Source: Hominimerdicola alba
GTDB taxonomy: Bacteria; Bacillota; Clostridia; Oscillospirales; Ruminococcaceae
Assembly: GCF_900109655.1 (NCBI RefSeq)
Contig: NZ_FOAT01000001.1
Span: forward strand, 62,001-126,000
DNA: 64,000 bases
Direction of reading: 5' to 3'
Position numbers and translations under genes: made by a program. The notes under the pieces were generated by a model. It was not told the origin of the DNA. It was given only the letters and a program-made list of their open reading frames with translations, and made no database searches. Shown piece by piece: positions 49,750 to 59,069 of this stretch; the stretch's first letter is position 1; the number at the start of each line of letters is the position of its first letter.

Positions 49750-50811
49750 TTAATTATCAAGATCTTCAATTGGAAAACGACTTCGTTTTTCGGCTAACAT
49801 TTCCCTGAGACGAGCCTTTGTGACGGTGTATTCATTGCCATCTTCGCCTTTCAGGATAAGACTTTCCTCTTCCCAGCGTACAAAATTGATATCGTCATAT
49901 TCGTTATAGTCCATCGGTATCTCGCCATGCATTCTTATCATTCGTGGGTCGTAGTGAATGGGGTCGGAAAAGTCCATAACGAATATCTCATTTGGACAAG
50001 CCCAGTAACAGCCGTCACAGGCGAGAAGATTGCTTTCGCTGTCATAGAATATATCGCATACAATGAAGGATTCACCGCCGTCAAAAGAAATATCATGTTC
50101 CTGTCCATCTGGGATATAGTCATAGCGTCTGCCTGTTTCGATTTCAAAAAAGCTGATGCCGTAAAGATCGGTATGAAAAGGGATATAGCTATGTCCGTTG
50201 GAATGATGTATTACCGATTTGAAAGGGTGAAGATGGTGTCTGTCGGTGAGATGTTCAAAAATCTTTACACCGTTTTTGAAATAGGTGCAGTTTGCAATAC
50301 GTGCGCCGACGTATTTGTTTTTACTCTCACTTTGTTCGCCGTAGATTTCATATCGAACGGTTATTCCGTCGCCCATATCATATTCATCTGTGCAGATAAA
50401 ATACTTTTCATCGAGATATTCCCTGCCCTCGGGATAAGTGCTTTCATTGTAAATATTCTTATATGAAAAATCCTCAAAGGTACAAAGGCAAGCCGTTATT
50501 TTTTCACAGGTAAAATGCAGATGACGGAAATCTGTTTCTCCGTTTACGTACTTTGAGCAGTCGAGGGTAAACTCGTATCCGCTATCATTTTCGGTGACAG
50601 AGATATGAAGTATGTCGTAGTTCTCAAACTGCGGAAGATACGCGCCTGTATCTGTTTCGGGACGAGGCGAAAAAATAAAATTAAAGGTTTTTAACCCGGA
50701 TTTTTCTGTTTCTTCTTCGGGAAAAGTCCCCCACAGCGCACATCTTGCACTGCTTACCGTACCGTCATGATAGCTGTGCTCTGTTATGTCCCTGATGTCA
50801 AGGTCTCTCAT
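49750..50811 (-). CDS. Hypothetical protein
   Basis: 353-residue soluble acidic protein with no signal peptide or membrane segment. It is rich in aromatic, Asp and His residues and beta-like segments (ARCALWGTF, HLHFTCEKI, FIVCDIFYDSESNLLACDGC). I do not recognise a domain. The first codon overlaps the end of the TfoX-like gene by 4 bases, so it is translated as part of that two-gene operon. Confidence 0.7.
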   Translation of the reverse strand: MRDLDIRDITEHSYHDGTVSSARCALWGTFPEEETEKSGLKTFNFIFSPRPETDTGAYLPQFENYDILHISVTENDSGYEFTLDCSKYVNGETDFRHLHFTCEKITACLCTFEDFSYKNIYNESTYPEGREYLDEKYFICTDEYDMGDGITVRYEIYGEQSESKNKYVGARIANCTYFKNGVKIFEHLTDRHHLHPFKSVIHHSNGHSYIPFHTDLYGISFFEIETGRRYDYIPDGQEHDISFDGGESFIVCDIFYDSESNLLACDGCYWACPNEIFVMDFSDPIHYDPRMIRMHGEIPMDYNEYDDINFVRWEEESLILKGEDGNEYTVTKARLREMLAEKRSRFPIEDLDN

Positions 50812-51131
50812 TGCTTTTTCACCTTTCTTTTCGTAGCAGGCAGGTCGTCTGCTACTGCTTCAAAAAGTTCTTTCAGGCGTTGTTTGTCTTCAATTAGATC
50901 AACAAGTAGCATTTCTTTAGCACCCTCATATGGAAGTTCATAAACTCCGTTTGGAAGAAACTTTTTGGCAGAATCGGTGGGTTTAATCAGCAGTCTGTTA
51001 TCGTATATTCCCCCGACAACTTTGCCTTTGCAATACAAAATGAACTCTCCCATCATCGTACGGTACGTTATTTCTTCGGTCTCGGAAAGCTGTTCAAGTA
51101 CATATTCGAGGTATTCTTTGGTCGATGGCAT
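50808..51131 (-). CDS. TfoX N-terminal domain protein
   Basis: 107 residues of the TfoX_N family (YRTMMGEFILYCKGKVVGG, LLIKPTDSAKKFL), single-domain relatives of the competence regulator TfoX; there is no C-terminal TfoX domain. A regulatory role is assumed for the family but not shown. The ATG at 51131 is preferred to an in-frame GTG at 51140 because AGAGTG lies at the right distance. It is followed directly by the unknown gene above. Confidence 0.82.
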   Translation of the reverse strand: MPSTKEYLEYVLEQLSETEEITYRTMMGEFILYCKGKVVGGIYDNRLLIKPTDSAKKFLPNGVYELPYEGAKEMLLVDLIEDKQRLKELFEAVADDLPATKRKVKKQ

Positions 51132-51184
51132 ACATATCACTCTTTTCTCTGGATTTATTACGGCACGTTCATATCATATTAATT

Positions 51185-51213
51185 ATTATATCATAATTTT
51201 ATTCAAATGTAAA
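51185..51213 (-). promoter_or_regulatory. Promoter of the TfoX-like gene
   Basis: On the minus strand TTTACA (51213-51208) and TATAAT (51190-51185) are separated by 17 bases. Confidence 0.65.
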
Positions 51214-51323
51214 GATGTCGAAAAGTAAATTGTTGGGTATGCCGTTTCTTATTTGGGCTATGCAGTTTAATATATTCGCAAATGTAATATTAAATTAATA
51301 ATATTGGACTAAAAAGTCTACAT

Positions 51324-51362
51324 TAATTGTGTATAATATAAAAAAAGATTTGTACACAATTA
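51324..51362. promoter_or_regulatory. Inverted repeat over the GH5-operon promoter region
   Basis: TAATTGTGTA (51324-51333) and TACACAATTA (51353-51362) are perfect 10-bp arms flanking a TATAAT at 51332-51337. No good -35 box is visible. The arrangement suggests a regulator operator over the -10 region. Confidence 0.45.
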
Positions 51363-51392
51363 TAGCATGATGCACTCTAAGGAGCGGATACT

Positions 51393-52307
51393 ATGTTGAA
51401 TAAACTTAAAGTTATAAATGGTAAACTGACAGACGGCGAGAAGCCAATCAGGCTTTTTGGATTATCTACCCACGGTATTGCATGGTACCCCGAATATGTA
51501 TGTGAAGAATCCTTTGCGGCGCTGAAAAAAGAATGGCGCACAAACTGTGTGAGGATAACCATGTATACCGACGAATTCCGCGGATACTGCAAAGACGGTA
51601 ACAAGCAGCATCTCAAGGAACTGGTTGAAAAAGGTGTCAACATCGCTGAAAAGCTGGATATGTATGTTATTGTTGACTGGCATGTTCTCAGTGATCAGGA
51701 TCCAATGAAGTATATAGATCAGGCTGAGGAATTTTTCGGCGATATGTCAAAGCGATTTGCCGATAAGAACAATGTCATATACGAGATCTGCAACGAACCC
51801 AACAACAGCGGCACCTGGGAAAGAGTTACGGAGTATGCTGACAGGATAATACCTCTGATAAGACAGAACTCCCCCGATGCGCTGATAATCACAGGTACGC
51901 CTAACTGGTCACAGGATATACACTGCGCTCTGGATAAGCCTTTCAAATGGGATAATGTGATGTATTCTTTGCACTTCTATGCGGCGACCCATAAGGGTAC
52001 TCTGCGAAGCCGTCTTGAACGCTGTGTTGAAGCAGGACTTCCTGTATTCATCAACGAATTCAACCTGTGTGAGGCAAGCGGCAAGGGCGATATAGACATT
52101 GAAGAATCCGAAGCATGGCGCGAAGTTATCGACAGACTGGGTATTAGCTGCATAAGCTGGTGTTTGTCAAACAGTGGCGATACCTGCGGCGTGTTTGCGA
52201 AGGATTGCACCAAGCTTTCCGGCTGGACAGATGAGGATCTGAAAAAATCCGGCAAGATGATCAAAAGCTGGTTCAACACCTTTGCAGAAGAGGAGAATAA
52301 CAAATGA
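51393..52307 (+). CDS. Cytoplasmic GH5 endoglucanase-type glycosidase
   Basis: 304-residue glycoside hydrolase of family 5 (subfamily 2-like). The catalytic pair is visible: acid/base Glu135 in YEICNEPNN and nucleophile Glu222 in VFINEFN, with VDWHVLSD and HFYAATHKG nearby. There is no signal peptide, carbohydrate-binding module or dockerin, so it should act inside the cell, probably on imported cello-oligosaccharides. It overlaps the nitroreductase gene by 4 bases in a three-gene operon. Confidence 0.9.
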   Translation: MLNKLKVINGKLTDGEKPIRLFGLSTHGIAWYPEYVCEESFAALKKEWRTNCVRITMYTDEFRGYCKDGNKQHLKELVEKGVNIAEKLDMYVIVDWHVLSDQDPMKYIDQAEEFFGDMSKRFADKNNVIYEICNEPNNSGTWERVTEYADRIIPLIRQNSPDALIITGTPNWSQDIHCALDKPFKWDNVMYSLHFYAATHKGTLRSRLERCVEAGLPVFINEFNLCEASGKGDIDIEESEAWREVIDRLGISCISWCLSNSGDTCGVFAKDCTKLSGWTDEDLKKSGKMIKSWFNTFAEEENNK

Positions 52308-53131
52308 ACAATGTTTTTGGGCTGATAAGCGAACGCAAAAGTGTCAGGACTTTTGACAGCGATGAGATAACTCCCCTTGTACGCGATGATATACTGAGGT
52401 ACGCCCGCGGGATAAAAACTCCATACGGTCAGGAAGTCGATGTGCGCATACTGGATAAAGGTATGCACGGACTTTCAAGCCCTGTTATAGTGGGTTCTGA
52501 GACTTTCATAGCCGGTAAAATAGACCGTGCGGAACACGCGGAAGAAGCATTCGGATATTTCTTTGAAGAACTGATACTGTATATACAGTCCCTTGGGCTT
52601 GGTACCACCTGGATAGGCGGTACTATGGACAGAAAGGCTTTTGAGGACGCAATGGAACTGGATTCAAATGAAGTCATGCCCTGTGTCAGCCCCATAGGCA
52701 AACCTGCGGAAAAGCGTTCACTTAGAGAGATCATGATGAGAAAAGGTATCAGGGCGGACAGCCGCAAAAAGTTCGAGGAACTATTTTTCGATGGCAGTAT
52801 AAATGTGCCGCTGAGCGAGGCAAGATATCCCGAGCTTTCGGAGATCCTCGAAGCGGTACGACTGGCACCATCGGCAGTCAACAGACAGCCTTGGCGCGTG
52901 ATAATCAACGAGATAGGTGCGCATTTTTACCTGAAACATGATATGGGTTATATCGACAGTACAGGCTGGGATATGCAGAAGATAGACATGGGCATAGCGC
53001 TGTGTCATTTCGGACTTTGTGCCGAAGCTAACGGCATTGAAACACATTTCAGTATCGAAGATCCTAACCTTGATGCGGGCAGACTTGAATATATAGCAAG
53101 CTTTTTGATAGAAAAATGGAGCGAAGAATGA
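52304..53131 (+). CDS. Nitroreductase-family protein (TM1586-like)
   Basis: 275-residue protein of the nitroreductase fold that looks like a two-half (internally duplicated) member: an N-terminal RKSVRTF and a C-terminal half with [17 protein letters not shown]-dependent NAD(P)H oxidoreductase activity on an unknown substrate is expected. It overlaps the GH5 gene upstream by 4 bases and the thioesterase gene downstream by 4, so all three are translated from one transcript. Confidence 0.85.
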   Translation: MNNVFGLISERKSVRTFDSDEITPLVRDDILRYARGIKTPYGQEVDVRILDKGMHGLSSPVIVGSETFIAGKIDRAEHAEEAFGYFFEELILYIQSLGLGTTWIGGTMDRKAFEDAMELDSNEVMPCVSPIGKPAEKRSLREIMMRKGIRADSRKKFEELFFDGSINVPLSEARYPELSEILEAVRLAPSAVNRQPWRVIINEIGAHFYLKHDMGYIDSTGWDMQKIDMGIALCHFGLCAEANGIETHFSIEDPNLDAGRLEYIASFLIEKWSEE

Positions 53132-53520
53132 AGACAATTGAAGAGATAAGAGAGTTTTTCAGCCACGACCTCTACGCCTATGATACAGGCGCATATATCG
53201 AAGAAGTCGGCGACAGATACGCAAAGATAAGCCTTACCCTGACAGAGCGTCATAGAAACGCTGTCGGCGGCGTGATGGGTGGAGTTTATTTCACTATTGC
53301 AGATTTTGCATTTGCAGTGGCATCGAACTGGCAGGAACCTGGTACGGTATCACTTGATTCGGATATATCCTTTATCGGAGTACCTTCAACAGATAAGATA
53401 TACGCCGAGACCGAGCTTGTAAAAGATGGCAGATCGGTTTGCACCTACATAGTAAGAGTTAATGACAGCACCGGCAAACCTCTTGCGGTAGTGAAGACAG
53501 TGGGTTTCCACAAGACATGA
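53128..53520 (+). CDS. PaaI-family hotdog thioesterase
   Basis: 130-residue hotdog-fold acyl-CoA thioesterase. The conserved RHRNAVGGVMGGVYFTIADF region (hydrophobic helix and active-site residues) matches the PaaI family. The ATG at 53128 overlaps the nitroreductase stop (ATGA) and GGAGCG lies upstream; an earlier in-frame start at 53116 is less likely. Third and last gene of the GH5 operon. Confidence 0.87.
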   Translation: MKTIEEIREFFSHDLYAYDTGAYIEEVGDRYAKISLTLTERHRNAVGGVMGGVYFTIADFAFAVASNWQEPGTVSLDSDISFIGVPSTDKIYAETELVKDGRSVCTYIVRVNDSTGKPLAVVKTVGFHKT

Positions 53521-53528
53521 TACATAAC

Positions 53529-53569
53529 AAATCCCGGAAAGCTTTGAACTGTGCTTTCCGGGATTTTTA
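53529..53569 (+). terminator. Terminator of the GH5 operon
   Basis: A 13-bp perfect stem (AATCCCGGAAAGC/GCTTTCCGGGATT) followed by a T run. Confidence 0.9.
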
Positions 53570-53571
53570 TA

Positions 53572-55476
53572 TCAGTATCTTCTTAGGTAGCGCGAGTAGT
53601 TCTTGCGCTTTTTCTCTTTGTACATTACTTCGTCAGCCTTGGTAATCAGTTTGAAAAGTGTCATATCGTCAGCTATCCTGGTAACAAGTGTACCTATGCT
53701 GCATTCGACCTGATAAGGCTTTCCGGTTATCTTGTTGGTATGTTCAACGCGGTTCTTTATGGCGCTTTCAACCTTTTCGATGTCATCTTCTTCCGCGTTA
53801 AGACCGATAACGATAAACTCGTCGCCGCCGAATCTTGCACATATCATGCCTTCTTCGCAGCTCTCGCTGATTATTGTGGCAAGGGTTTTAAGAGCAAAAT
53901 CGCCCTCGCTGTGTCCGAAGTTATCGTTTATGTATTTTAGTCCGTCCATATCGACAAAGCTTATAAGCAGTTTCTGTCCAAGCATCCTGCATTCGTTGAA
54001 TAACGAATCAGCGGCACGGATAAAGCCGTTTCTGTTGTAGATATTACATAGCGGATCGATGACATAGAGTTTATCCAGCTCATCTATAACATTATTGAGG
54101 TTTATCAGCTTGCGTATATCTTCGAGGCTTTGGCTGATGCTCATTATCAGTGAATGACAGACCATGCTTCTTGTAGGGAATTCACTGTTTGTGATTATCG
54201 CGTAGCCGAGACATCTCTCGCGGAAATGCAAAGGAAGATAGTAGCTGATATTTCCACCTGTGTCAAAGTTTCTGGGAGAGATGTTGGAGCTCCTGAAGCA
54301 CTTGACTTCGGATATCTCGCCCTTGTTCCATATCAGCGGCGCAGACATCTTCGGGGTGTAGCCGCGAATGAGAGAATCTTCGATCTTAACAGAATAATTG
54401 CTTATCCAGTCATCACAAAGGCAAATGCAGAAGAGGTCACAGTCGAGCTCGGAAACTTTATTACCGATCACTCTCATGCACTCCTCGGGGGTCTCGGTTT
54501 CAGCAGTTTCGGATATGATACTGTTCAGCAGACGAACTTTCGATCTGTTGTAGTCAAGTATATTATATGTATACCTGCGGTAAGCGTTGATATCGGTAAG
54601 CTCAGTAGATACGCATCCGCAGCTTTCCGACAGTACAAGCTTAGCGTCAAGGTTCCTGACTTTCTCCCATGATTTGCCCTCTATCGCGTTGAGAAGTATC
54701 TCGCAGGCAGAATATCCGGCTTCCGCGAGTGGTCTTTCAACAGTTGTCAGCGCAGGATAGTGGTGACGGGCATTATAGATATTATCAAATCCGGTCACGA
54801 TAATGTCATTCGGGACAGTATATCCTTTGTCCTCAAATTCCTTTATAGCTGAAAGCGCCGCAGCATCATTAGCACATATCAGTGCATCAGGAAGCTTTCT
54901 GCCGCTCTTCATCAGCTTTTCAGCCATGACCTTTCCATCGGAGGGACGGAATTCTCCGAACATGACTCTGTCAGGGTCAATGGTCTTCCCTGCTGCGGTC
55001 ATTACCTCGCAGAAAGCTTCATATCTTTTCACTGCCTCGGGATTGCTCTGGGCTCCCGAAAGATAAGCGATGTCATTTGCGCCGTGAACTTCAATGATAT
55101 GGCTGACAAGCTCCGACATAGCCTTTTTGTTATCAATGGTAACATTCATGAACTGCGGATATTCATCGCAGTCAAAAACCACAACGGGCAGCATTGAAGC
55201 CTTAATTACAGAAACGAGTTTCTGTTTGACTTCAACATCGGGGATAGTATTTATCATAAGGATAACACCATCGAACATTTTGTAGTTTATCAGGTTGTAG
55301 ATATTGTTTTCGCCTAAATCGAAACCGCGGTCTGAAACAACTCCGCAGAAACAGGAAAAACAAGAGATGTTGATATCTTTTTCTTTAGCATATTCGATTA
55401 CTCCGTCGATGACACCGCGCTGATATTCTTCATCAATTCCGGCAGCTATCAGAGCGATCTCAGTGGGTCTGTTCAT
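53572..55476 (-). CDS. Sugar-receptor-like domain fused to GGDEF diguanylate cyclase
   Basis: 634 residues. The first 300 form a LacI/periplasmic-binding-type ligand domain (ALIAAGIDEEYQRG, GFDNI), but there is no helix-turn-helix and no signal peptide, so it should bind a ligand in the cytoplasm. A middle region (about 310-460) follows, then a C-terminal GGDEF domain (about 470-634) with an intact RFGGDEF active site and no EAL or HD-GYP partner. It probably makes c-di-GMP under ligand control. The ATG at 55476 follows GGGAGG by 8 bases. Monocistronic. Confidence 0.9.
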   Translation of the reverse strand: MNRPTEIALIAAGIDEEYQRGVIDGVIEYAKEKDINISCFSCFCGVVSDRGFDLGENNIYNLINYKMFDGVILMINTIPDVEVKQKLVSVIKASMLPVVVFDCDEYPQFMNVTIDNKKAMSELVSHIIEVHGANDIAYLSGAQSNPEAVKRYEAFCEVMTAAGKTIDPDRVMFGEFRPSDGKVMAEKLMKSGRKLPDALICANDAAALSAIKEFEDKGYTVPNDIIVTGFDNIYNARHHYPALTTVERPLAEAGYSACEILLNAIEGKSWEKVRNLDAKLVLSESCGCVSTELTDINAYRRYTYNILDYNRSKVRLLNSIISETAETETPEECMRVIGNKVSELDCDLFCICLCDDWISNYSVKIEDSLIRGYTPKMSAPLIWNKGEISEVKCFRSSNISPRNFDTGGNISYYLPLHFRERCLGYAIITNSEFPTRSMVCHSLIMSISQSLEDIRKLINLNNVIDELDKLYVIDPLCNIYNRNGFIRAADSLFNECRMLGQKLLISFVDMDGLKYINDNFGHSEGDFALKTLATIISESCEEGMICARFGGDEFIVIGLNAEEDDIEKVESAIKNRVEHTNKITGKPYQVECSIGTLVTRIADDMTLFKLITKADEVMYKEKKRKNYSRYLRRY

Positions 55477-55622
55477 AAAAAACGACCTCCCTTTTAACAT
55501 ATAATAGTATTATCTTTTATAGTATACAATATTTTTTATAAAAAATCAATAGTTTTTGAAAAAAACTTCCAAATAATCACAAAAACGATGTGATATTTGG
55601 AAGCTTTATAAAAATATTAAAT

Positions 55623-56402
55623 TCAAAGTTCTTTTTTGAAAAATGATATCATATCGTTTATCTTGCCGCTTTTTGCCTGCTCAAGCTGTTTTTCCATATA
55701 GCTGCGAAGTTCCTCAAGAAAATCGCGTTCGGTATGCATTGCGAAGATGAAACGGTATCTCCTGCGCTGCCTTCTGGCTTCGGCGCGGATGTGTTTTTTC
55801 AGTTCGTCGTAGCGAATGACCATTTTGTTTTCGGATGCAAAAGCTTTGATCTTCGCCGTAAGGCTGAATGACATTACGAGGTCGATCGTAAGTATCCCGT
55901 AGAAAAATCCTATCACGAATGAGAAAAGCAGATTGTGAGAGAACCATTCAAGTCCCGATAAAATTCGCGGATGAATGAAAAAATAATAACCTGCTCCAAG
56001 CAAAGCCCAGTAGAATGAAAATCTGGGACAGATTATGCCTTTGTAGTTGAATCTCAGTTCCGAATAGTCCCACAGCTTAAGATGACGCCTTATAATGAAA
56101 AGCTCACCCGCAATAAGCTCGATGACTGTCATTGCCACAGCCATGACAGTGAAAAGTACGCCTTTTCGTATTCCGTCATCATCTATCGGTATGAACCTTT
56201 CCAGCATTGCCATAAGGTAAAGCGCCGTCAGTCCGAAACCGTAAAGCGGAAGACAGGGACCGTTGAGAAAACCGGGGTTTATCCAGACACGTTCCTTGTT
56301 GGCTGGCTTGAACCGCCGATAAAAGACTTCCAGCGTCCATCCCAGCATACTGCCCGATGCAAACAGCAGGGCGAGTATCATAAATCCGTAAATGATAGTC
56401 AT
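55623..56402 (-). CDS. PF06541 (putative ABC-transporter type IV) membrane protein
   Basis: 259-residue membrane protein with about six hydrophobic segments in its first 190 residues and a basic cytoplasmic tail. The motif LIAGELFIIRR..LKLWDY and the PGFLNGPCLPLYG segment match PF06541, a family often called putative ABC transporter permease without proof. The ATG at 56402 follows GAGGTG; one 15 bases upstream is an alternative. A second member of the family is at 56869. Confidence 0.82.
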   Translation of the reverse strand: MTIIYGFMILALLFASGSMLGWTLEVFYRRFKPANKERVWINPGFLNGPCLPLYGFGLTALYLMAMLERFIPIDDDGIRKGVLFTVMAVAMTVIELIAGELFIIRRHLKLWDYSELRFNYKGIICPRFSFYWALLGAGYYFFIHPRILSGLEWFSHNLLFSFVIGFFYGILTIDLVMSFSLTAKIKAFASENKMVIRYDELKKHIRAEARRQRRRYRFIFAMHTERDFLEELRSYMEKQLEQAKSGKINDMISFFKKEL

Positions 56403-56540
56403 ATGTACACCTCGCATAAATGACCGTGATCCATTATCATATTATAGCTGAGATCTGCGAGTTTGTCAACAGCAATACGCCGCTCAAACGCATTGCGGAA
56501 GAACGGCTTACAGTATGTAGTATATCTTATCGGCTGATGT

Positions 56541-56795
56541 TTATTTTTGAGCATTCTCATATTTCTGTTTAGTCGCAAGACCACCGCGTATATGACGCTG
56601 CTCTTTGTTTTCCTCAAGTATTTTCCGCACCTCGCTGTAAAGAGAGGATGACAGCTTCGGCAGCTGTTCGGTGAGATCTTTGTGTACCGTGGATTTTGAA
56701 ACTCCGAATTCAGCTGCGGTGGCTCGGACAGTTGCTTTTCGGCTGATCATAAATTCGCCGAAAAGCACAGCCCTTTCCTTATCGGTTCTAAACAT
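56541..56795 (-). CDS. spoIIID: Sporulation transcriptional regulator SpoIIID
   Basis: 84-residue DNA-binding protein that acts in the mother cell during sporulation. The helix-turn-helix TVRATAAEFGVSKSTVHKDL and the following RHIRGGLATKQKY segment match SpoIIID closely. It is flanked by two PF06541 membrane-protein genes, all on the minus strand. Confidence 0.93.
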   Translation of the reverse strand: MFRTDKERAVLFGEFMISRKATVRATAAEFGVSKSTVHKDLTEQLPKLSSSLYSEVRKILEENKEQRHIRGGLATKQKYENAQK

Positions 56796-56868
56796 TGTTC
56801 ACACCCCTTTTGCTACATAATATGTCCAATAGAGGTGTGATAGAACATTTTTTTATTGTTGTGACCGC

Positions 56869-57270
56869 TTAGGCTGGTTCACAAAATATGAACCGCCTGA
56901 TAAAGTTATCTGATGCCATACCAAAAAGAGAAAGAACGAACCAGATCGCCGAATAGCGAATACATATCTGTCCGTCAAAATTATATGGCATGCTGTGATA
57001 ATTCCAAATCTTCATGCCCATTCGGCGGTTCAGTATCTCTCCTGCAAGAAGCTCGCCCGATGTGATAAAAAGCATTGATATGAACAGCGCACAGATATAG
57101 GTCAGGCGTCCTGCACGGCGTTCACTGTTAAGTTCATGTATCACTATCATCGCAAGAGCCCCGAGCAATCCCATAGAGATATGGGAGTATCCCCTTTCGA
57201 GCATTTCAATGCTTCCGTAACATATAGCACCGAATACACCGACCGTAAAAAGTCTCAGCAGTTTTTTCAT
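56869..57270 (-). CDS. Small PF06541-family membrane protein
   Basis: 133 residues with four hydrophobic segments and the family motif GELLAGEILNRRMGMKIWNY that aligns with the larger paralogue at 55623. The larger protein's C-terminal cytoplasmic part is missing. The ATG at 57270 is chosen because a GGGGTGAAG sequence precedes it; the frame is open for 20 codons more with no start signal. Function unknown. Confidence 0.75.
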   Translation of the reverse strand: MKKLLRLFTVGVFGAICYGSIEMLERGYSHISMGLLGALAMIVIHELNSERRAGRLTYICALFISMLFITSGELLAGEILNRRMGMKIWNYHSMPYNFDGQICIRYSAIWFVLSLFGMASDNFIRRFIFCEPA

Positions 57271-57330
57271 TTCTTCACCCCGAAAAATTTTTTCGGTAGT
57301 AGTATTGGCAGTAAAAAGCACATAATACAA

Positions 57331-57359
57331 AAAGGCGGGATATCCTCCCGCCTTTGATA
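57331..57359 (-). terminator. Terminator of the small cysteine gene
   Basis: A 10-bp perfect stem (AAAGGCGGGA/TCCCGCCTTT); the tract after it on the minus strand is TTTTTG. Confidence 0.8.
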
Positions 57360-57572
57360 TCAGATTATATCGTCTTCCTGATTAGGAATGTTCAGCTGTT
57401 TCTTGGGAACACGCTTTATGGGGTCGTAATCCCATTTTTTACAGGCATAATCGGCATCAACGAGACCCTGCTTTTCACACAGTACCTTGTTGCCCTCTTT
57501 AGATTTGTTGCCGAACTTACAGTATGAACATGACGGTGTTATTTTATTACCGAAAAAACTTTTCTTTGCCAT
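57360..57572 (-). CDS. Small four-cysteine conserved protein
   Basis: 70 residues with four cysteines (CSYC, then C and C further on, in YCKFGNK and LCEKQG...YACKKW) that could bind one metal. Similar short proteins occur across Clostridia but have no known function. The gene is between ylbJ and a PF06541 gene with AAAGGAGTTG upstream and a terminator downstream. Confidence 0.7.
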   Translation of the reverse strand: MAKKSFFGNKITPSCSYCKFGNKSKEGNKVLCEKQGLVDADYACKKWDYDPIKRVPKKQLNIPNQEDDII

Positions 57573-57635
57573 TTTATATGCAACTCCTTTGCAAAAAAAG
57601 ATATGATTTTCAAGTTTTGAATTATATATATTATA

Positions 57636-58715
57636 TCACACTCGATCTGAAAATACCAGACCTTTTTTATAATTCAGTAGAAAAATCATTAATATTAGAC
57701 ATATGGATGCACTTAAATTGTTGACTTTGACGAAGCTGCGGCTATATGAAACAGCTGTTACAGATTCATCTATCAAATGGGGCTGTAATATTTTACAGAA
57801 CAGTGCTGATAACAGTGCGGCAAAAGGTCTAAGTTTAATAAATCTGAACAGAGATAATTTGTCTGATTTCAGAGCAAATAACTGCATGATGATACATACT
57901 CCCCCGAAAGAACAGACTGCGCAGATGAGCGGCAGAAGTCTGTAAGGTGTGCCTTGAAGTTCGGAAAGTGAAGTTATCTCAAAAAATGCGGAGAGTATAA
58001 CCGATTCGTTCCCTGAAAGTCCGAAAATACGTCGTATCCAGTCTGATGCTCCGCTGGCTTTCAGCACAGCCATGATTGCTGAAAAGAATACCACTGTCAT
58101 GCAGATGACACCCATTGACTTCCCTGCCGAAGTTATCCCGCCGACCAGAAGACTTTCATTTTTATGTGCATGAATTGAATTTTTTACTGCAAGTTCAGAA
58201 AACCTGCACGTGATAAATGCAACAATAAGATTTGATAACAATATCGATAAAAATATCAGTGTTCCAACTTTTGCACTGCCAAAGACCGTAAGTCCGATGG
58301 CACCGCTGTAAAATGCTGGACCTCCGCAGTAACAGAAACAGGCAGCTTTTTCGGCTGTTTTCGCGTCGATATCACCTCTATCCAGCATATCGGAAAGTGT
58401 CTTTATACCAACTGGGTATCCAGCAAAAGTGCTTATCAGAAATACTGAGAAAATACTTTCCGGCATACGAAAAAGTACCAGTGGTATCCACTGGAATGGT
58501 TTGGTAAGATTTCGTATACACCCGCTGTTCACAAGCATTGAAGTTGATACCATGAATGCGAAAAGTGATGGTATCAGAATATTCAGGCACCGCATGACAG
58601 ATTCTTTAACAGCTGAGGATACCTCCGCAGGATAAAGTGCCATTCCCGCAGAGATAAGGGTCAGTGATATGCAAAATAAAAAGTCTTTCAGCTTGGATAT
58701 GTTTTCTCGTTTCAT
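57636..58715 (-). CDS. ylbJ: Sporulation integral membrane protein YlbJ
   Basis: 359-residue polytopic membrane protein with about eight hydrophobic segments of the nucleoside-recognition (Gate) fold: GYPVGIKTLSDM, CYCGGPAFYSGAIG and GKSMGVICMTVVFF match YlbJ, needed for heat-resistant spores in Bacillus. The ATG at 58715 has GGAGG 7 bases before it. It is divergent from yqfC with 74 bases between the starts. Confidence 0.88.
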   Translation of the reverse strand: MKRENISKLKDFLFCISLTLISAGMALYPAEVSSAVKESVMRCLNILIPSLFAFMVSTSMLVNSGCIRNLTKPFQWIPLVLFRMPESIFSVFLISTFAGYPVGIKTLSDMLDRGDIDAKTAEKAACFCYCGGPAFYSGAIGLTVFGSAKVGTLIFLSILLSNLIVAFITCRFSELAVKNSIHAHKNESLLVGGITSAGKSMGVICMTVVFFSAIMAVLKASGASDWIRRIFGLSGNESVILSAFFEITSLSELQGTPYRLLPLICAVCSFGGVCIIMQLFALKSDKLSLFRFIKLRPFAALLSALFCKILQPHLIDESVTAVSYSRSFVKVNNLSASICLILMIFLLNYKKGLVFSDRV

Positions 58716-58789
58716 AGGTATTACCTCCAAGACAAGTATATGCCGTTAACAAGCGTAATATAATATTTGTGACGGAGGGAGTGATCGCA

Positions 58790-59068
58790 ATGGCAAGAAT
58801 ACCGGGTATAAGTTTTTTCGGAAAGACCCGTGAACTTATGTATTTGCAGTCCTACATACGGATAAACGACAACACATCGGCGTTGGTAGAAAACTGTCGG
58901 CAGATATATGAATGTACAGAAGTCTGTGTAAGGCTTCTGACAGGCAGTTTTGAGATAGAACTCTGGGGCAGCGGGCTGATGCTGAGTTCTTATGCGGAAA
59001 ACAGTGTGGAAGTACGCGGGACGATAGAACAGGTGAAACTGGTTTCACGGGTAAACAGGAGGAATTAG
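58790..59068 (+). CDS. yqfC: Sporulation protein YqfC
   Basis: 92-residue protein of the YabP/YqfC family (the conserved WGSGLMLSSYAENSVEVRG core, given as its first and last residues WGSGL and VEVRG). GGAGGGA precedes the ATG at 58790. yqfD follows one base later, as in Bacillus, where both are made in the mother cell. Confidence 0.87.
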   Translation: MARIPGISFFGKTRELMYLQSYIRINDNTSALVENCRQIYECTEVCVRLLTGSFEIELWGSGLMLSSYAENSVEVRGTIEQVKLVSRVNRRN

Positions 59069-59069
59069 G

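Noticed and set aside
53572-55476. LacI-family repressor
   Set aside because: The sugar-binding fold is present but the N-terminal helix-turn-helix is absent and the C terminus is a GGDEF domain.
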